Origin: an uncultured Succinivibrionaceae bacterium
Lineage (GTDB): Bacteria > Pseudomonadota > Gammaproteobacteria > Enterobacterales > Succinivibrionaceae
Direction of reading: 5' to 3'
Assembly (NCBI GenBank): GCA_944389835.1
Contig: CALXNU010000001.1
Span: 1 to 64,000 of the forward strand
Length of the DNA stretch: 64,000 nucleotides
Shown here: positions 51,338-60,953 of the stretch, piece by piece
How the letters are laid out: every line of letters starts with the position of its first letter
Position numbering within the stretch: position 1 is the first letter of the stretch
Notes under the pieces: model-generated
The model's database searches: none
The model's input: only the letters and a program-made list of their open reading frames with translations
Told to the model about the DNA's origin: nothing
Translations under genes and position numbers: made by a program

Positions 51338-52469
51338 TTATGATACTTTGCAGTTTTTATGGTGGGTACTAGTTGGCGTACTGTTAATCGGCTTTGCCCT
51401 AACTAATGGTATGGATATGGCAGTTTCAACTTTACTTTTCCCGGTGTGTGGTGGAAATGTTAAAGAAAGATCTGCCCTTATCTCAACAATTGTTCCTCAC
51501 TGGGATGGTAATCAAGTTTGGTTAATTACCGCAGGTGGTGCCATTTTCGCCGCGTGGCCTGAAGTCTATGCAGCCTCGTTCTCAGGTTTATACTGGGCTA
51601 TGCTCTTGGTCTTATTTGCCATTTGGTTAAGACCATTGGCTTTTGATTATCGCAATCACGGCGAGGATGCAAAGTGGTTTAGAAATTGGGATTTAGCTCT
51701 AGCTGTGGGCTCTTTTGTGCCAATGTTAATTTTTGGCGTAGCTTTTGGTAATTTACTACAAGGCTTACCTTTCTACGCTGATGCTGATGCAAGATGGCAT
51801 TATGAGGGCATTTTCTTAGGTGCTTTATTACCATTACTAAATCCATTTGCCCTGTTATGTGGCTTTATTTCAGTGTTAATGCTTTTAACCCACGGTTGTC
51901 TTTGGATTCAATTGCGTACTGTGGATGAAATTGGCAATCGTACCCGCAAGATGGTATTAATCTTTGCTATTGCAACGGTAGTACTTTATCTTTTAGCTGG
52001 AATTTGGTCATATCAATTCCCAGGCTGGAATTTAGTCGCAGAAGCCCCAGCAGGCTCTTACCATACGATTACCGGTAAGACTGTAGAGGTTATTGATCAT
52101 GGACTTTTTGATAATTATGCTTCAATGCCACCTTTAATCATTGTGCCTGTAATTGCAGCAGTTAGCATGTTCCTTGCAGGTTTCTTTGGTTTTAAAGGCG
52201 AGGCTTTAAAGGGCATCATTATGAGCTCCGTGGGTATTGCCTTTACCATTATTACCGCAGCAGTGGCCCTGTTCCCATTCTTAATGCCATCAAAGATAGA
52301 TCCTTCATCTTCTTTGACTATTTGGGATGCTACTTCTTCACACTTTACTTTACAGTGTATGCTTTATGCCGTGGTAGTCTTTGTACCTTTAACTTTAGGC
52401 TACACCATTTTTGCATATCGCAGAATGTGGGGTAAGGTATCTGCAAAAGATGTGAGCGAAAGCCATTAG
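51327..52469 (+). CDS. cydB: Cytochrome bd ubiquinol oxidase subunit II
   Basis: Structural partner of CydA. 380 residues (E. coli 379) with nine hydrophobic segments, the start LQFLWWVLVGVLLIGFALTNGMDM and NQVWLITAGGAIFAAWPEVYA. It overlaps the end of cydA by 11 nt. Confidence 0.98.
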   Translation: MLFDYDTLQFLWWVLVGVLLIGFALTNGMDMAVSTLLFPVCGGNVKERSALISTIVPHWDGNQVWLITAGGAIFAAWPEVYAASFSGLYWAMLLVLFAIWLRPLAFDYRNHGEDAKWFRNWDLALAVGSFVPMLIFGVAFGNLLQGLPFYADADARWHYEGIFLGALLPLLNPFALLCGFISVLMLLTHGCLWIQLRTVDEIGNRTRKMVLIFAIATVVLYLLAGIWSYQFPGWNLVAEAPAGSYHTITGKTVEVIDHGLFDNYASMPPLIIVPVIAAVSMFLAGFFGFKGEALKGIIMSSVGIAFTIITAAVALFPFLMPSKIDPSSSLTIWDATSSHFTLQCMLYAVVVFVPLTLGYTIFAYRRMWGKVSAKDVSESH

Positions 52470-52478
52470 GAGGTAGGA

Positions 52479-52571
52479 ATGATTTATTTAGGCTGGATCT
52501 TAGGTTTAGCTCTTTCCATTGGCTTTTGTGTTGTTGTCGCTTATATCATTGAAGCGTGGGAAGATTATTAA
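52479..52571 (+). CDS. cydX: Cytochrome bd small subunit CydX
   Basis: Single-span 30-residue subunit that stabilises the oxidase hemes. The start MIYLGWILGL and the end AWEDY match CydX, which in E. coli begins MWYFAWILG. It has AGGAGG 7 nt before the ATG, lies 9 nt after cydB and overlaps the cydD start by 16 nt. Confidence 0.95.
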   Translation: MIYLGWILGLALSIGFCVVVAYIIEAWEDY

Positions 52572-54331
52572 AGCAAAAAGACCGTGCTCAAACTTTTTTA
52601 TCCAAACTTCAAAGCACGGTTAAATCTTTGACAGCTCTGCAAAGTCTTTTAGCCTTTGCAGATGCTTTAGTATTAGTTAATGCTTATTATTTAATCGTAC
52701 AAACAGTCGCAAAGATTGTTATTTTTAATCAACGAACTGATTTTTCAAACCTTTATTTAGCAATAGCTTTAATTTTAGTACGTCTGCCTTTAGGCTTTTT
52801 AAGCTCTATTTTAAATAGCAAAATTTCCTATAAAGTTGAAAGCTCTCTTCGTGAGGAGATTTTAGCTAAGATTATTGAAAAAGGTGCTTTTGCTAAAAGT
52901 TATTCACCCTCTTTAGTCTCTTTAGCTAATGAAGCGGTAGATAGCATTGTGCCTTTTTTTACTGCCTATCTTAAAGGCAAAAAGAAAGCTATCGCCTTTC
53001 CTTTAGTTATGGGAGTTGCTGTTTTTTTAGCCTCTCCATTAAGTGCTTTAGTATTAGTTGTGATAGCACCTCTAATTCCAATTTTTATGATTTTAATTGG
53101 CAAGGTTACACAAAAGGTAAATCAAAGACAGCTTGAAAGTTTAACTAGACTTTCAGAGCGCTTTTATCAAAGCTTTTTAAATTTGCCTTTAATTAGGCTT
53201 TATGCGCTTGAGTTAAAACAAAGAGCGGTTATCAAACGCTCTACTAAAAGATGGCGGGTTGAAACCTTACAGATCTTATATGTAGCTTTTTTATCGTCAG
53301 CAGCTCTTGAGTTTTTCTCCACAGTTGGAGTGGCGCTTTGTGCTATTTTACTTGGCTTTGCAATTTATGAAAATGGTTTCCCCTATGCTTCAGCTTTGTT
53401 TGTACTATTTTGTGTGCCTGAGTTTTTTGCCCCATTAAGGATGTTAGGTTCTTTCTATCATCAAAAACAAAGAGCCGTTGCCGCAGCCCTTAAAATTTGT
53501 GAGATTTTAGAGTTGGAAAAACAAGAGTCTTGTGGGGAAAGTTGTAAAAAGAGACAAGAATCCACGATCGATTACCCACAGTTTCCCACAGGTTTTTGTG
53601 AAAATAACAGCTTTCCCACAAAACACGACAGTTTTTCACAACAAGATCCCACAGATTTGATCAAATCCCACAGGTTTTCCCACAATCTACAGGTGGCAAA
53701 AGAGCTTATGGTGGATAATTTAACTGTAGCTTACCCTGATGGGAGATTGGGACTTAAAAATTTAAGTCTTACTATCCCAACTCACAAAATTTGTGCGCTA
53801 AAAGGCCCTTCAGGTGTGGGAAAAACCACCTTACTTTTAACTTTATTTAATCAACTTCAAGTACAAGAAGGTAAGATTTATTTGGGAGATGAGGACTATT
53901 TTTCGTTGTTTTCTGAAAAGAGTGTGGCATTTATTCCGCAAAATCCACATCTTTTTTATGGCACTTTAAGAGATAACTTAACCTTATGGCAAAAAGATTT
54001 AAGCGATGAAGAATTAATAAAACGCTTAAAAGACATTGGTGCTTATCAAGTTGTAGCTTTGTTTAAAGAAGGTCTTAATAAACGTGTAGGTGAATCACAA
54101 AGGTTAATCTCAGGTGGACAAATGAGATTAATAGCTCTTGCGCGCACGATGTTAAAAGACAGTGAACTTATTTTATTAGATGAGCCTTCAGCATCTTTAG
54201 ATGAAGATACTGAGCGAGACTTTTTAGAGAAGATGCGTAAGTTTTATCAAGGCAAAACTGTGATTATGGCCTCCCATCGTGCTTTAACTTTAGATTATTG
54301 TGATGAGGTATTAAACCTTGAAAGTAAGTGA
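52556..54331 (+). CDS. cydD: Thiol-exporting ABC transporter subunit CydD, with expanded linker
   Basis: Half of the CydDC exporter of glutathione/cysteine, needed for cytochrome bd assembly. 591 residues: six membrane segments (about 25-310), then a linker, then an ATPase with GPSGVGKTT (about 420), LISGGQMRLIALARTM and LILLDEPSASLD. It starts at GTG 52556, inside cydX. The linker (about 322-380) is about 35-40 residues longer than in E. coli and consists of polar residues with FPT and SH motifs. It is encoded by a cluster of TTTCCCACA-like boxes, reported separately. Confidence 0.95.
   Translation: MGRLLKQKDRAQTFLSKLQSTVKSLTALQSLLAFADALVLVNAYYLIVQTVAKIVIFNQRTDFSNLYLAIALILVRLPLGFLSSILNSKISYKVESSLREEILAKIIEKGAFAKSYSPSLVSLANEAVDSIVPFFTAYLKGKKKAIAFPLVMGVAVFLASPLSALVLVVIAPLIPIFMILIGKVTQKVNQRQLESLTRLSERFYQSFLNLPLIRLYALELKQRAVIKRSTKRWRVETLQILYVAFLSSAALEFFSTVGVALCAILLGFAIYENGFPYASALFVLFCVPEFFAPLRMLGSFYHQKQRAVAAALKICEILELEKQESCGESCKKRQESTIDYPQFPTGFCENNSFPTKHDSFSQQDPTDLIKSHRFSHNLQVAKELMVDNLTVAYPDGRLGLKNLSLTIPTHKICALKGPSGVGKTTLLLTLFNQLQVQEGKIYLGDEDYFSLFSEKSVAFIPQNPHLFYGTLRDNLTLWQKDLSDEELIKRLKDIGAYQVVALFKEGLNKRVGESQRLISGGQMRLIALARTMLKDSELILLDEPSASLDEDTERDFLEKMRKFYQGKTVIMASHRALTLDYCDEVLNLESK
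53531..53684. repeat. Cluster of TTTCCCACA-type boxes inside cydD
   Basis: Within 154 bp: exact TTTCCCACA at 53582, 53612 and 53676; TTACCCACA (53572); TTTTTCACA (53632); GATCCCACA (53645); AATCCCACA (53664); and on the minus strand TTCCCCACA (53531-53539) and TTTTCACAA (53596-53604). Boxes occur in at least two reading frames, encoding FPT, DPT and SHR/FSH, so the repetition is at DNA level. They match the box type found near dnaA and mnmG. Candidate DnaA-binding (titration or control) locus. Confidence 0.7.
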
Positions 54332-55964
54332 AGTTGCAAAAAATGAGTTTAAAAAATCCTTTCGATCTTTATTCTTTGGGATTTTGTTGTCTTGTTTATC
54401 TTCTTTAGCTTCAGTTACTTTAATGGGAGCTGCTGGTTATTTTTTAACCATGATGGGTATTGCAGGCTTTCTTGGGGTTTCTTGTAATATTTTTATTTTA
54501 TCGGCCTTAATTAGACTTTGCGCCCTACTGCGCACTTTATTGCGCTATATAGAAAGAATTATTAATCATAAATTAACCTTTATGGTCATTGAAAAATGGC
54601 GTACCGCGTTATTTTCTAAAGTTTTAAATTTATCTTATGATGATGCAGCAAAGCTTAAAAGTCATGATGTGGAAAGAGTCTTAAGACATGATATTGCAGT
54701 AATTGAGGCTTTATATATAAAGCAGGCTTTACCTATTATTTGTGCTTTTATTTTAGGTCTTGCTTTAGGCTTCTTTTTATGTGCTTTCTCTTATCTTTTA
54801 GCCTTTACCACTTTAGGGCTCATGTTTTTAGGAGCAGTGCTTGCACCACTAGTTCTTTTAAAATTAAAAGGTCGTTTAAAACTTCAAGAAGCCTTTTTAG
54901 AGGAAAGATTACACCGACAAAGCGGTAATTTAATTTTAGGTTTATTTGATTTATTAACCGTTGGGGCTTTAGAGAAAGTTTTTTATAAGGTTTCTAAGCT
55001 TTCAAGGAGAAAAGCGACTTTACACGCTAAATTTGTCTTATATGAAGATCTGTTAAATGCACTTTTAACTACTCTTGCAAGTTTAACGCTACCACTTGCT
55101 TTTTTAATTGTCATTCCACTTTTTAATCAAGGACTTTTAAGCGGCTCACAAGTGGTTTGTTTAGCCATAGTGGCTATGGCGGCTTTTGAATGGGTGATGG
55201 CGGTACCAAGTTCTTTAATTTCCTTTAAAGAAAGTTTATTAAGTTTAAGACGGATTTATTTTTTAGAACAAAAAGGTACAAAGTCTGTAAAAACACTTAC
55301 TAATGTCACAATAGGCTCAAAAGTTCAACAAGTTACCTTTAAAAATATTTCTTTTTATCGTGAAAATTTAGAGCTTTTTAAAGATTTTAATTATTGCTTT
55401 AGAAGCGATACTAATTATTTAATTCAAGGTCCTATAGGCTGTGGGAAAACCACTTTAATTTTGCTTTTTGCAGGTATTTTAGAGCCAAAGCTTGGTGAGA
55501 TTTTTCTTGATGAGCAAAAATATGAAAGTGGTCTTTATAAAAAATGGCGTGAGCACTATGCCTTAAGTCTACAAGAGATAAGCTTTTTGCCAGGTACTAT
55601 CAAAAGTATCTTACAAGAGGGCAAGACTGAGGCAAGTGAAGAGGAGTGTTGGCACGCTTTAGAACTTGCAACTTTAGATAAGGTGATAAGAAAGCTCCCT
55701 CAAGGACTTGATACTTATCTTGGAGGAGCTACGCTTTTAAGCGGTGGGGAGCTTAGGCGCTTGTGTATTGCACGATCTTTAATCGCAAATAAAGAATTTT
55801 TAATTTTAGATGAACCATTTGAGGGCTTAGATGATAAAACTTCTTTGAATTTAATTGACAATGTTTTAAAATTCCGCAGAGGTGTTATCATTATTAGCCA
55901 TAAAACTTTACTAAGTAAGCTAGACAATTTAGAAGAACTGAGACTTAAGCGTAACTTAATCTAG
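54318..55964 (+). CDS. cydC: Thiol-exporting ABC transporter subunit CydC
   Basis: Partner of CydD. 548 residues: six membrane segments (about 15-290), ATPase with GPIGCGKTT (about 372), LLSGGELRRLCIARSL and FLILDEPFEGLD. The start is probably TTG 54318, overlapping the end of cydD by 14 nt; there is no in-frame ATG before the first helix. Confidence 0.94.
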   Translation: MKVSEVAKNEFKKSFRSLFFGILLSCLSSLASVTLMGAAGYFLTMMGIAGFLGVSCNIFILSALIRLCALLRTLLRYIERIINHKLTFMVIEKWRTALFSKVLNLSYDDAAKLKSHDVERVLRHDIAVIEALYIKQALPIICAFILGLALGFFLCAFSYLLAFTTLGLMFLGAVLAPLVLLKLKGRLKLQEAFLEERLHRQSGNLILGLFDLLTVGALEKVFYKVSKLSRRKATLHAKFVLYEDLLNALLTTLASLTLPLAFLIVIPLFNQGLLSGSQVVCLAIVAMAAFEWVMAVPSSLISFKESLLSLRRIYFLEQKGTKSVKTLTNVTIGSKVQQVTFKNISFYRENLELFKDFNYCFRSDTNYLIQGPIGCGKTTLILLFAGILEPKLGEIFLDEQKYESGLYKKWREHYALSLQEISFLPGTIKSILQEGKTEASEEECWHALELATLDKVIRKLPQGLDTYLGGATLLSGGELRRLCIARSLIANKEFLILDEPFEGLDDKTSLNLIDNVLKFRRGVIIISHKTLLSKLDNLEELRLKRNLI

Positions 55965-55974
55965 GAGCTAATCT

Positions 55975-57147
55975 ATGAGTGATTCACCCCAAAAAGATCA
56001 GAAAGCAGAAAAAGAAGTTATTGATATTACTCCACATGATATAGATCTTTTAAATGATGCTGATGAAGATGAGTCAGATACCTTACCTTATGAGGGAGAT
56101 GATGAAGAGCCAAATTTAGAGGCTGATACTACTTTAGACGCTAAAGTTAAAGATGCTTATTTGCCAGTTAAATCAGGCGGTAGTCTTGAGAGTTTTATTC
56201 GTGAGATTAATCGCTACCCAATGCTTGAGGAAGAGGATGAAAAAGCTTTAGCTAGGCGTTTGCGTGATTATGGTGATCTTGATGCAGCACGTAAGCTTGT
56301 GATGTCTCATTTGCGCTTAGTGGTAAGTATTGCAAGAGCGTATTTAGGCTATGGGCTTCCTTTATCTGATTTAATTCAAGAAGGCAACATTGGTCTTATG
56401 AAGGCTGTAAGGCACTTTGATCCTGAGGTTGGAGTGCGCTTAGCCGCTTTTGCTGTGCATTGGATTAAAGCTGAAATCCATGAATATGTAATTAAAAATT
56501 GGCGCATTGTAAAAGTTGCTACGACTAAAAAGCAAAGAACCCTATTTTTTAATTTAAGACATAATAAAAAGCATTTAGGCTGGCTTAATGAACAAGAAAA
56601 AACCGATCTTGCAGATAATCTCGGTGTTAATGTTAATGATGTCTCGGAAATGGAGTCTCGACTTTCTGGGCAAGATATTGGTTTTGATTTAGAAAGTGAT
56701 GATAGTACAAGCTCTCCAAGTGTAGCACCTGCTGCCTATCTTGAAGATGAAAATTCAGATTTTGCTTTAAATTATGAGCAAAATGATTATCGCTCCTATG
56801 AATTAAAAAGACTTAGAGAGGCTTTATCGGAAATTGATGAAAGAAGCCGTTATATTATTAAACGTCGCTGGCTTGATGAGGATAAAGCTACCTTACAGGA
56901 ACTATCAAAAGAATTAAATGTTTCTTTAGAGCGAGTGAGGCAAATAGAATCTACTGCGCTTAAGAAAGTTAAACAATTACTGTTAACAGAAGACAGTAGT
57001 GGACTTATGGCACTTGAGTACAAAGATGCGCAAAAATTAAAAGAACGTGAAAGTAAGCTTAAAGACTTAAAAGATCACAAAGAAGTAGAGGCTACTTTAA
57101 TCCCTGCACCCAAAAAGCGTGGGCGCAAGAAAAAAGAAGAGAGTTAA
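55975..57147 (+). CDS. rpoH: RNA polymerase sigma factor RpoH (sigma-32 type), extended
   Basis: Heat-shock sigma factor. 390 residues against 284 in E. coli. Core features: [20 protein letters not shown] (region 1.2), [19 protein letters not shown]-type region 2, the RpoH box [18 protein letters not shown], and region 4 [20 protein letters not shown]. An acidic N-terminal extension of about 65 residues and a Lys-rich C-terminal tail ending [11 protein letters not shown] are unusual. It lies 10 nt after cydC rather than after ftsEX, its usual neighbours. Its end overlaps rapZ tail to tail. Confidence 0.93.
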   Translation: MSDSPQKDQKAEKEVIDITPHDIDLLNDADEDESDTLPYEGDDEEPNLEADTTLDAKVKDAYLPVKSGGSLESFIREINRYPMLEEEDEKALARRLRDYGDLDAARKLVMSHLRLVVSIARAYLGYGLPLSDLIQEGNIGLMKAVRHFDPEVGVRLAAFAVHWIKAEIHEYVIKNWRIVKVATTKKQRTLFFNLRHNKKHLGWLNEQEKTDLADNLGVNVNDVSEMESRLSGQDIGFDLESDDSTSSPSVAPAAYLEDENSDFALNYEQNDYRSYELKRLREALSEIDERSRYIIKRRWLDEDKATLQELSKELNVSLERVRQIESTALKKVKQLLLTEDSSGLMALEYKDAQKLKERESKLKDLKDHKEVEATLIPAPKKRGRKKKEES

Positions 57148-58037
57148 TTTAGACCTTTTTCTAAAGCACGATGCCGAATTTTGGCTTGAAAACCGCGATT
57201 TTTAAAAGTGTTATATAAAGACTGAGCAATATAAACTGAGCGATGGCAACCACCGGTACAGCCAATGGCAATAGTTAAATAACTGCGATTGCTTTTTTCA
57301 ATACACTCAAGCCAATCCATAATTAGATTATCAATTTGTCTTACATAACGATCTACTTCAGGATAGCGTTTGAAAAAGCCAATTACCTCAGCATCAAGGC
57401 CAGTTTTCGATCTTAGATTTTCCTCCCAAAATGGATTAGGTAAAAATCTTGCATCAAAGACAAAATCAGCATCTTTGGCAATGCCATTTTTAAAGCCAAA
57501 AGATTCAAAGACAATAACTAATTCTTTTTGAGGTTTGCCAAGGATTAAAGTGGTAACTTGTGTGGCAAGCTCGTGCACAGAAGAGGTTGAGGTATCAATT
57601 CTCAAATCTGCTAAAGCTGCAATATCGGATAGTAATTTAGTCTCCATAACGATAGCTTCATCTAAGGAGAGCTGTTTGCGGGAGAGAGGGTGTAAACGCC
57701 TAGTTTCAAGATAACGTTTAATTAAAACCTGATCATCGGCATCAATATAAATAATTGTGGTATCTAAGTTAGGATTGTTTCTTAAATTTAAATAGATTTG
57801 CTCTAAGCTTTCACTATTTTCAGGACGATTTCTAATATCAATGGAGACTGCAAGTTTAGGATATCTTTCAGGAGCGATTTTAACTAACTCACCTAAGAAC
57901 ATGACAGGTAAATTATCAATGCAATAAAAACCTAAATCTTCAAGAACTCTTAAGGCCACACTTTTACCAGAACCAGATCTGCCTGAGATGATAACAAGCG
58001 AAATGGTTTCATCTTTATTAAAAACTTTATCATCCAT
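57144..58037 (-). CDS. rapZ: RNase adapter protein RapZ
   Basis: P-loop protein that in E. coli senses glucosamine-6-phosphate and guides RNase E to GlmZ. 297 residues. Walker [18 protein letters not shown] (about 18-34) followed by FYCIDNLPV; the C-terminal domain has [15 protein letters not shown]. Last of the rpoN-hpf-ptsN-rapZ cluster. The NPr gene ptsO, which usually follows, is absent; rpoH lies opposite immediately. Confidence 0.96.
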   Translation of the reverse strand: MDDKVFNKDETISLVIISGRSGSGKSVALRVLEDLGFYCIDNLPVMFLGELVKIAPERYPKLAVSIDIRNRPENSESLEQIYLNLRNNPNLDTTIIYIDADDQVLIKRYLETRRLHPLSRKQLSLDEAIVMETKLLSDIAALADLRIDTSTSSVHELATQVTTLILGKPQKELVIVFESFGFKNGIAKDADFVFDARFLPNPFWEENLRSKTGLDAEVIGFFKRYPEVDRYVRQIDNLIMDWLECIEKSNRSYLTIAIGCTGGCHRSVYIAQSLYNTFKNRGFQAKIRHRALEKGLN

Positions 58038-58189
58038 AATTTTTAAGTGCCTGTGTTTAAGCTACAGGTACATCCTCCTAAAAGCTTTCTTTAAAATCTT
58101 ATGCTTTAAAAAGGCTTACTTTTTATTAGAACCAATTAAGGCTTAGCCTAAGATCTTAATTTTTAAATTTTATTTGATAAAAGCTAATC

Positions 58190-58711
58190 TTAATCCTCAT
58201 TGTTACTTGTTTTTTCTGTAGGTTCGGTTTTCATTAATGATGATAAAAGCTCATCTGCTTTACCTAAAATACGAGCAATCTTAGTATCATCATGATGAGA
58301 AAGTCTAAGTGATGTTATAAATTCACTATCACAAAGAATTTGACTTAAATGATTTAACATTTCCTCATTTTTTTCAAGATCGCTATTTTTACTAAAGTAA
58401 AACGAATAAGCGATATCAACAATTACCTTATCACTGTCAATGCTATTGAAAGTTATAGGCTCATTTAGCAAAGATAAAATTGCACAGCTTTTTTGACCGC
58501 GAATTAAAGCATGAGGAATGGCAACACCATTAGCGATATAAGTAGATCCGGCCATTTCCCTTTGATTTAAAGCATCAATAATTTCTTGGGTACTAATATC
58601 TAAAATAGCACTTGCACATTCGGCAATTTCTTCAAAAAGACGTTTTTTACTAAAACAAGATAAAGGGGCCAAAATTAAAGTTGGCGGTAAAACACTATAT
58701 GAAGTTTCCAT
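58190..58711 (-). CDS. ptsN: Nitrogen-related PTS enzyme IIA
   Basis: Regulatory EIIA-Ntr. 173 residues, PTS EIIA type 2 domain. The phosphorylated histidine is in GVAIPHALIRGQ (about 76). A short polar tail follows. It lies between hpf and rapZ. No ptsO is seen in the window, so its phosphate donor must be encoded elsewhere or be absent. Confidence 0.95.
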   Translation of the reverse strand: METSYSVLPPTLILAPLSCFSKKRLFEEIAECASAILDISTQEIIDALNQREMAGSTYIANGVAIPHALIRGQKSCAILSLLNEPITFNSIDSDKVIVDIAYSFYFSKNSDLEKNEEMLNHLSQILCDSEFITSLRLSHHDDTKIARILGKADELLSSLMKTEPTEKTSNNED

Positions 58712-58724
58712 AAGCTTTTATCAA

Positions 58725-58752
58725 AAATAATAAAGCCCTGCATGAGCAGGGC
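58725..58752 (-). terminator. Hairpin terminator between hpf and ptsN
   Basis: Minus-strand GCCCTGC-TCAT-GCAGGGC (58735-58752) followed by TTTATTATTTTTG. It may partly end hpf transcripts, which would allow hpf to exceed ptsN-rapZ. Confidence 0.8.
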
Positions 58753-58773
58753 CTGGAATAGCGATTCCTAAGA

Positions 58774-59061
58774 CTATTCCTGCTTAATCTTTTCTTTGTA
58801 TTTTACAATTTGACGGTCGACTTTATCAATCAAAGCATCAATAGCTGTGTACATGCTTTCAGCGCTAGCCTCGGCATGAATGTTACCACCATTGACCGCG
58901 ATATCAGCTTTGGCGATTTGGTCAAGCTTTTCTACTGTGAGAGTCACAGTAATTGAGTTGATGAGATCAGCCTTGCGGTCTAGCTTCTTGAATTTGTCAT
59001 TGACAAAGTCACTTAACGCATCGGTGATTTTGATGCCTGCACCTTGGATAGTTATTTGCAT
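58774..59061 (-). CDS. hpf: Ribosome hibernation promoting factor, short form
   Basis: Binds the 30S subunit and promotes 100S hibernation dimers. 95 residues from ATG 59061, the same length as E. coli HPF. It shows MQITIQGAGIKITDAL, NGGNIHAEASAESMYTAID and IDKVDRQIVKYKEKIKQE. An ATG at 59070 overlaps the AAGGA ribosome site and is less likely. Confidence 0.96.
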   Translation of the reverse strand: MQITIQGAGIKITDALSDFVNDKFKKLDRKADLINSITVTLTVEKLDQIAKADIAVNGGNIHAEASAESMYTAIDALIDKVDRQIVKYKEKIKQE

Positions 59062-59352
59062 AAGTCTCATCCTTAATCCAACCTCTATGTTGGATGGTTT
59101 GTTTGTCGATAGTCGAAAAAGCTCTTAGCTATGTATTAATATTAAAGCTTTTCTTGAATTTTTGAAGGCTTTGAGAGAAATTATCACGACTTTATTTTTA
59201 AATAATGATAAATCACGCAATTTTGAAAAATTATTAAATCAATTAACAACTTTTTATAGGGTTTGACGGTGAATATGGTATATACTTAAAAAATTGAGCT
59301 AAAAATGACGCTCAAAATTTAGGTCAAAAGATTTTATTAGTAAAAAGCCCTT

Positions 59353-60915
59353 TTAAACTAATCTTTTTCTTTGTGAAGATGAAGCAATACCTAAGGATTC
59401 ACGGTATTTGGCGATAGTTCTTCTAGCCACCATAATGCCTTGCTCTTGTAAAAGATCTGCTATGGCATTATCGGATAATGGTTTGCGTGGGTTTTCACCT
59501 GCCACTAACTCTTTAATCTTAGCTCTAATTGCAGTAGCAGAAGCGGTACCGCCATCATCAGTGTTAACATGGCTTGAGAAGAAATATCTTAATTCATAAG
59601 TGCCACGTGGGGTGTGTAAGTACTTTTCTGTAGTAACTCTTGAAATCGTTGACTCATGCATTTCAACTTCACTTGCCACATCATTGAGGATTAAAGGATG
59701 CATGGCAGTTTCACCTTCATTCAAGAAGTCTTGTTGATGATCAACAATGCATTGGGCAACCTTTAATAAGGTTTCATTGCGTTTATTTAAACTAGTTAAA
59801 AACCAATTAGCCTCTTGCAGATGTGATTTGAAAAATTGTCTTTCTTGCTCAGTTTTAGCAAAGTTTACTAGCGATTTATATTGCTCATTTAGGCGAATTG
59901 GCGGAATGGTATTAGGATTAAGTTCAACCGCCCAACTGCCATCTTTACGTTTGAAGGCTAAAACATCAGGGATTACAAAGTCTGATTTCTCTTTTATAAC
60001 CCCCTGACCTGGTCTTGGATTTAAAGAGGTGACTAAATCCATAATCTCTTTTAGGATGGGCTCTTTAACCCCAAGTTTTTGGCAAAGTTGTCTAAAATCA
60101 CGATTTGAAAGTAAATCGATATAGTCCTTGACCATCTTTTTGGCAAGTTCAAGATATTCAGTGTTTTTAGGTAGTGCATTTAATTGAATTAAAAGGCACT
60201 CTTGTACACTTCTTGAGGCAACTCCTAAAGGATCATAGTTTTGTACGATTTTTAAAACTGCCTGAATATCCTCAGGGCTTACTTCAAAGCCTGCTTTTTG
60301 CACAGCCTCTTTAATATCATCTAAGGATTCTGTAAGGTACCCTGAATCATCAATGCCATCGATAATTGATTCAGCAATTGCTCGGTCTAAACCTGTTAAA
60401 GGTGATAAATCAAGTTGCCACATTAAATGGTCTTGTAAGGTTTCTGAGGTTTCACCTTCATAAACACTAAAATCATCATCAGCAAAGGACATGCTTTTTT
60501 TGACAGAAGTGCTAGAGGTTGGGGTTTTAATATGCGCAAGTTCTTGAATACTGCCGTTATCATCTAAATTTGATAAGGAATCATGGGCGTGATTTCCATC
60601 TTCACTTAGCTCAATTTCATTAGATAGGGAAATATCTGCGGTATTGTTAATTGAACTGTCATTATCAAAAGGATCGAAAACCTCACTTTCTTTTCTTTCA
60701 TTCTCAATTAAAGCATCAAGTGATTCAACATTAGGATTGATTAAATCTTCGTTGATTTCAAGTAAAGGATTTTGCTCAAGATTTAAGGCAATTTCTTGTC
60801 TTAATTCAATGCTTGACAGTTGTAACAAGCGAATGGCTTGTTGTAACTGAGGCGTCATCGTTAAAGTTTGCGATTGAGTTTGCCTAAGCTGTAAAGCATT
60901 TTTTAATCCGGCCAT
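59353..60915 (-). CDS. rpoN: RNA polymerase sigma-54 factor
   Basis: Sigma factor for enhancer-dependent promoters. 520 residues. Gln-rich region I (TLTMTPQLQQAIRLLQLSS, 17-35), acidic region II (about 55-150), core-binding domain, helix-turn-helix, and the RpoN box ARRTIAKYRES (about 497). No sigma-54 activator gene is present in the window. A 282-bp gap separates it from hpf, which probably has a separate promoter there. Confidence 0.97.
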   Translation of the reverse strand: MAGLKNALQLRQTQSQTLTMTPQLQQAIRLLQLSSIELRQEIALNLEQNPLLEINEDLINPNVESLDALIENERKESEVFDPFDNDSSINNTADISLSNEIELSEDGNHAHDSLSNLDDNGSIQELAHIKTPTSSTSVKKSMSFADDDFSVYEGETSETLQDHLMWQLDLSPLTGLDRAIAESIIDGIDDSGYLTESLDDIKEAVQKAGFEVSPEDIQAVLKIVQNYDPLGVASRSVQECLLIQLNALPKNTEYLELAKKMVKDYIDLLSNRDFRQLCQKLGVKEPILKEIMDLVTSLNPRPGQGVIKEKSDFVIPDVLAFKRKDGSWAVELNPNTIPPIRLNEQYKSLVNFAKTEQERQFFKSHLQEANWFLTSLNKRNETLLKVAQCIVDHQQDFLNEGETAMHPLILNDVASEVEMHESTISRVTTEKYLHTPRGTYELRYFFSSHVNTDDGGTASATAIRAKIKELVAGENPRKPLSDNAIADLLQEQGIMVARRTIAKYRESLGIASSSQRKRLV

Positions 60916-60953
60916 TTTCCTAATTCCTTGTGCGTCAAATCCTAAAATTTAAC

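Noticed and set aside
53815-55448. TGTGGGAAA at 53815-53823 in cydD and 55440-55448 in cydC as further boxes
   Set aside because: Both fall on conserved Walker A codons (G-x-G-K-T) and are single copies, so codon use explains them.
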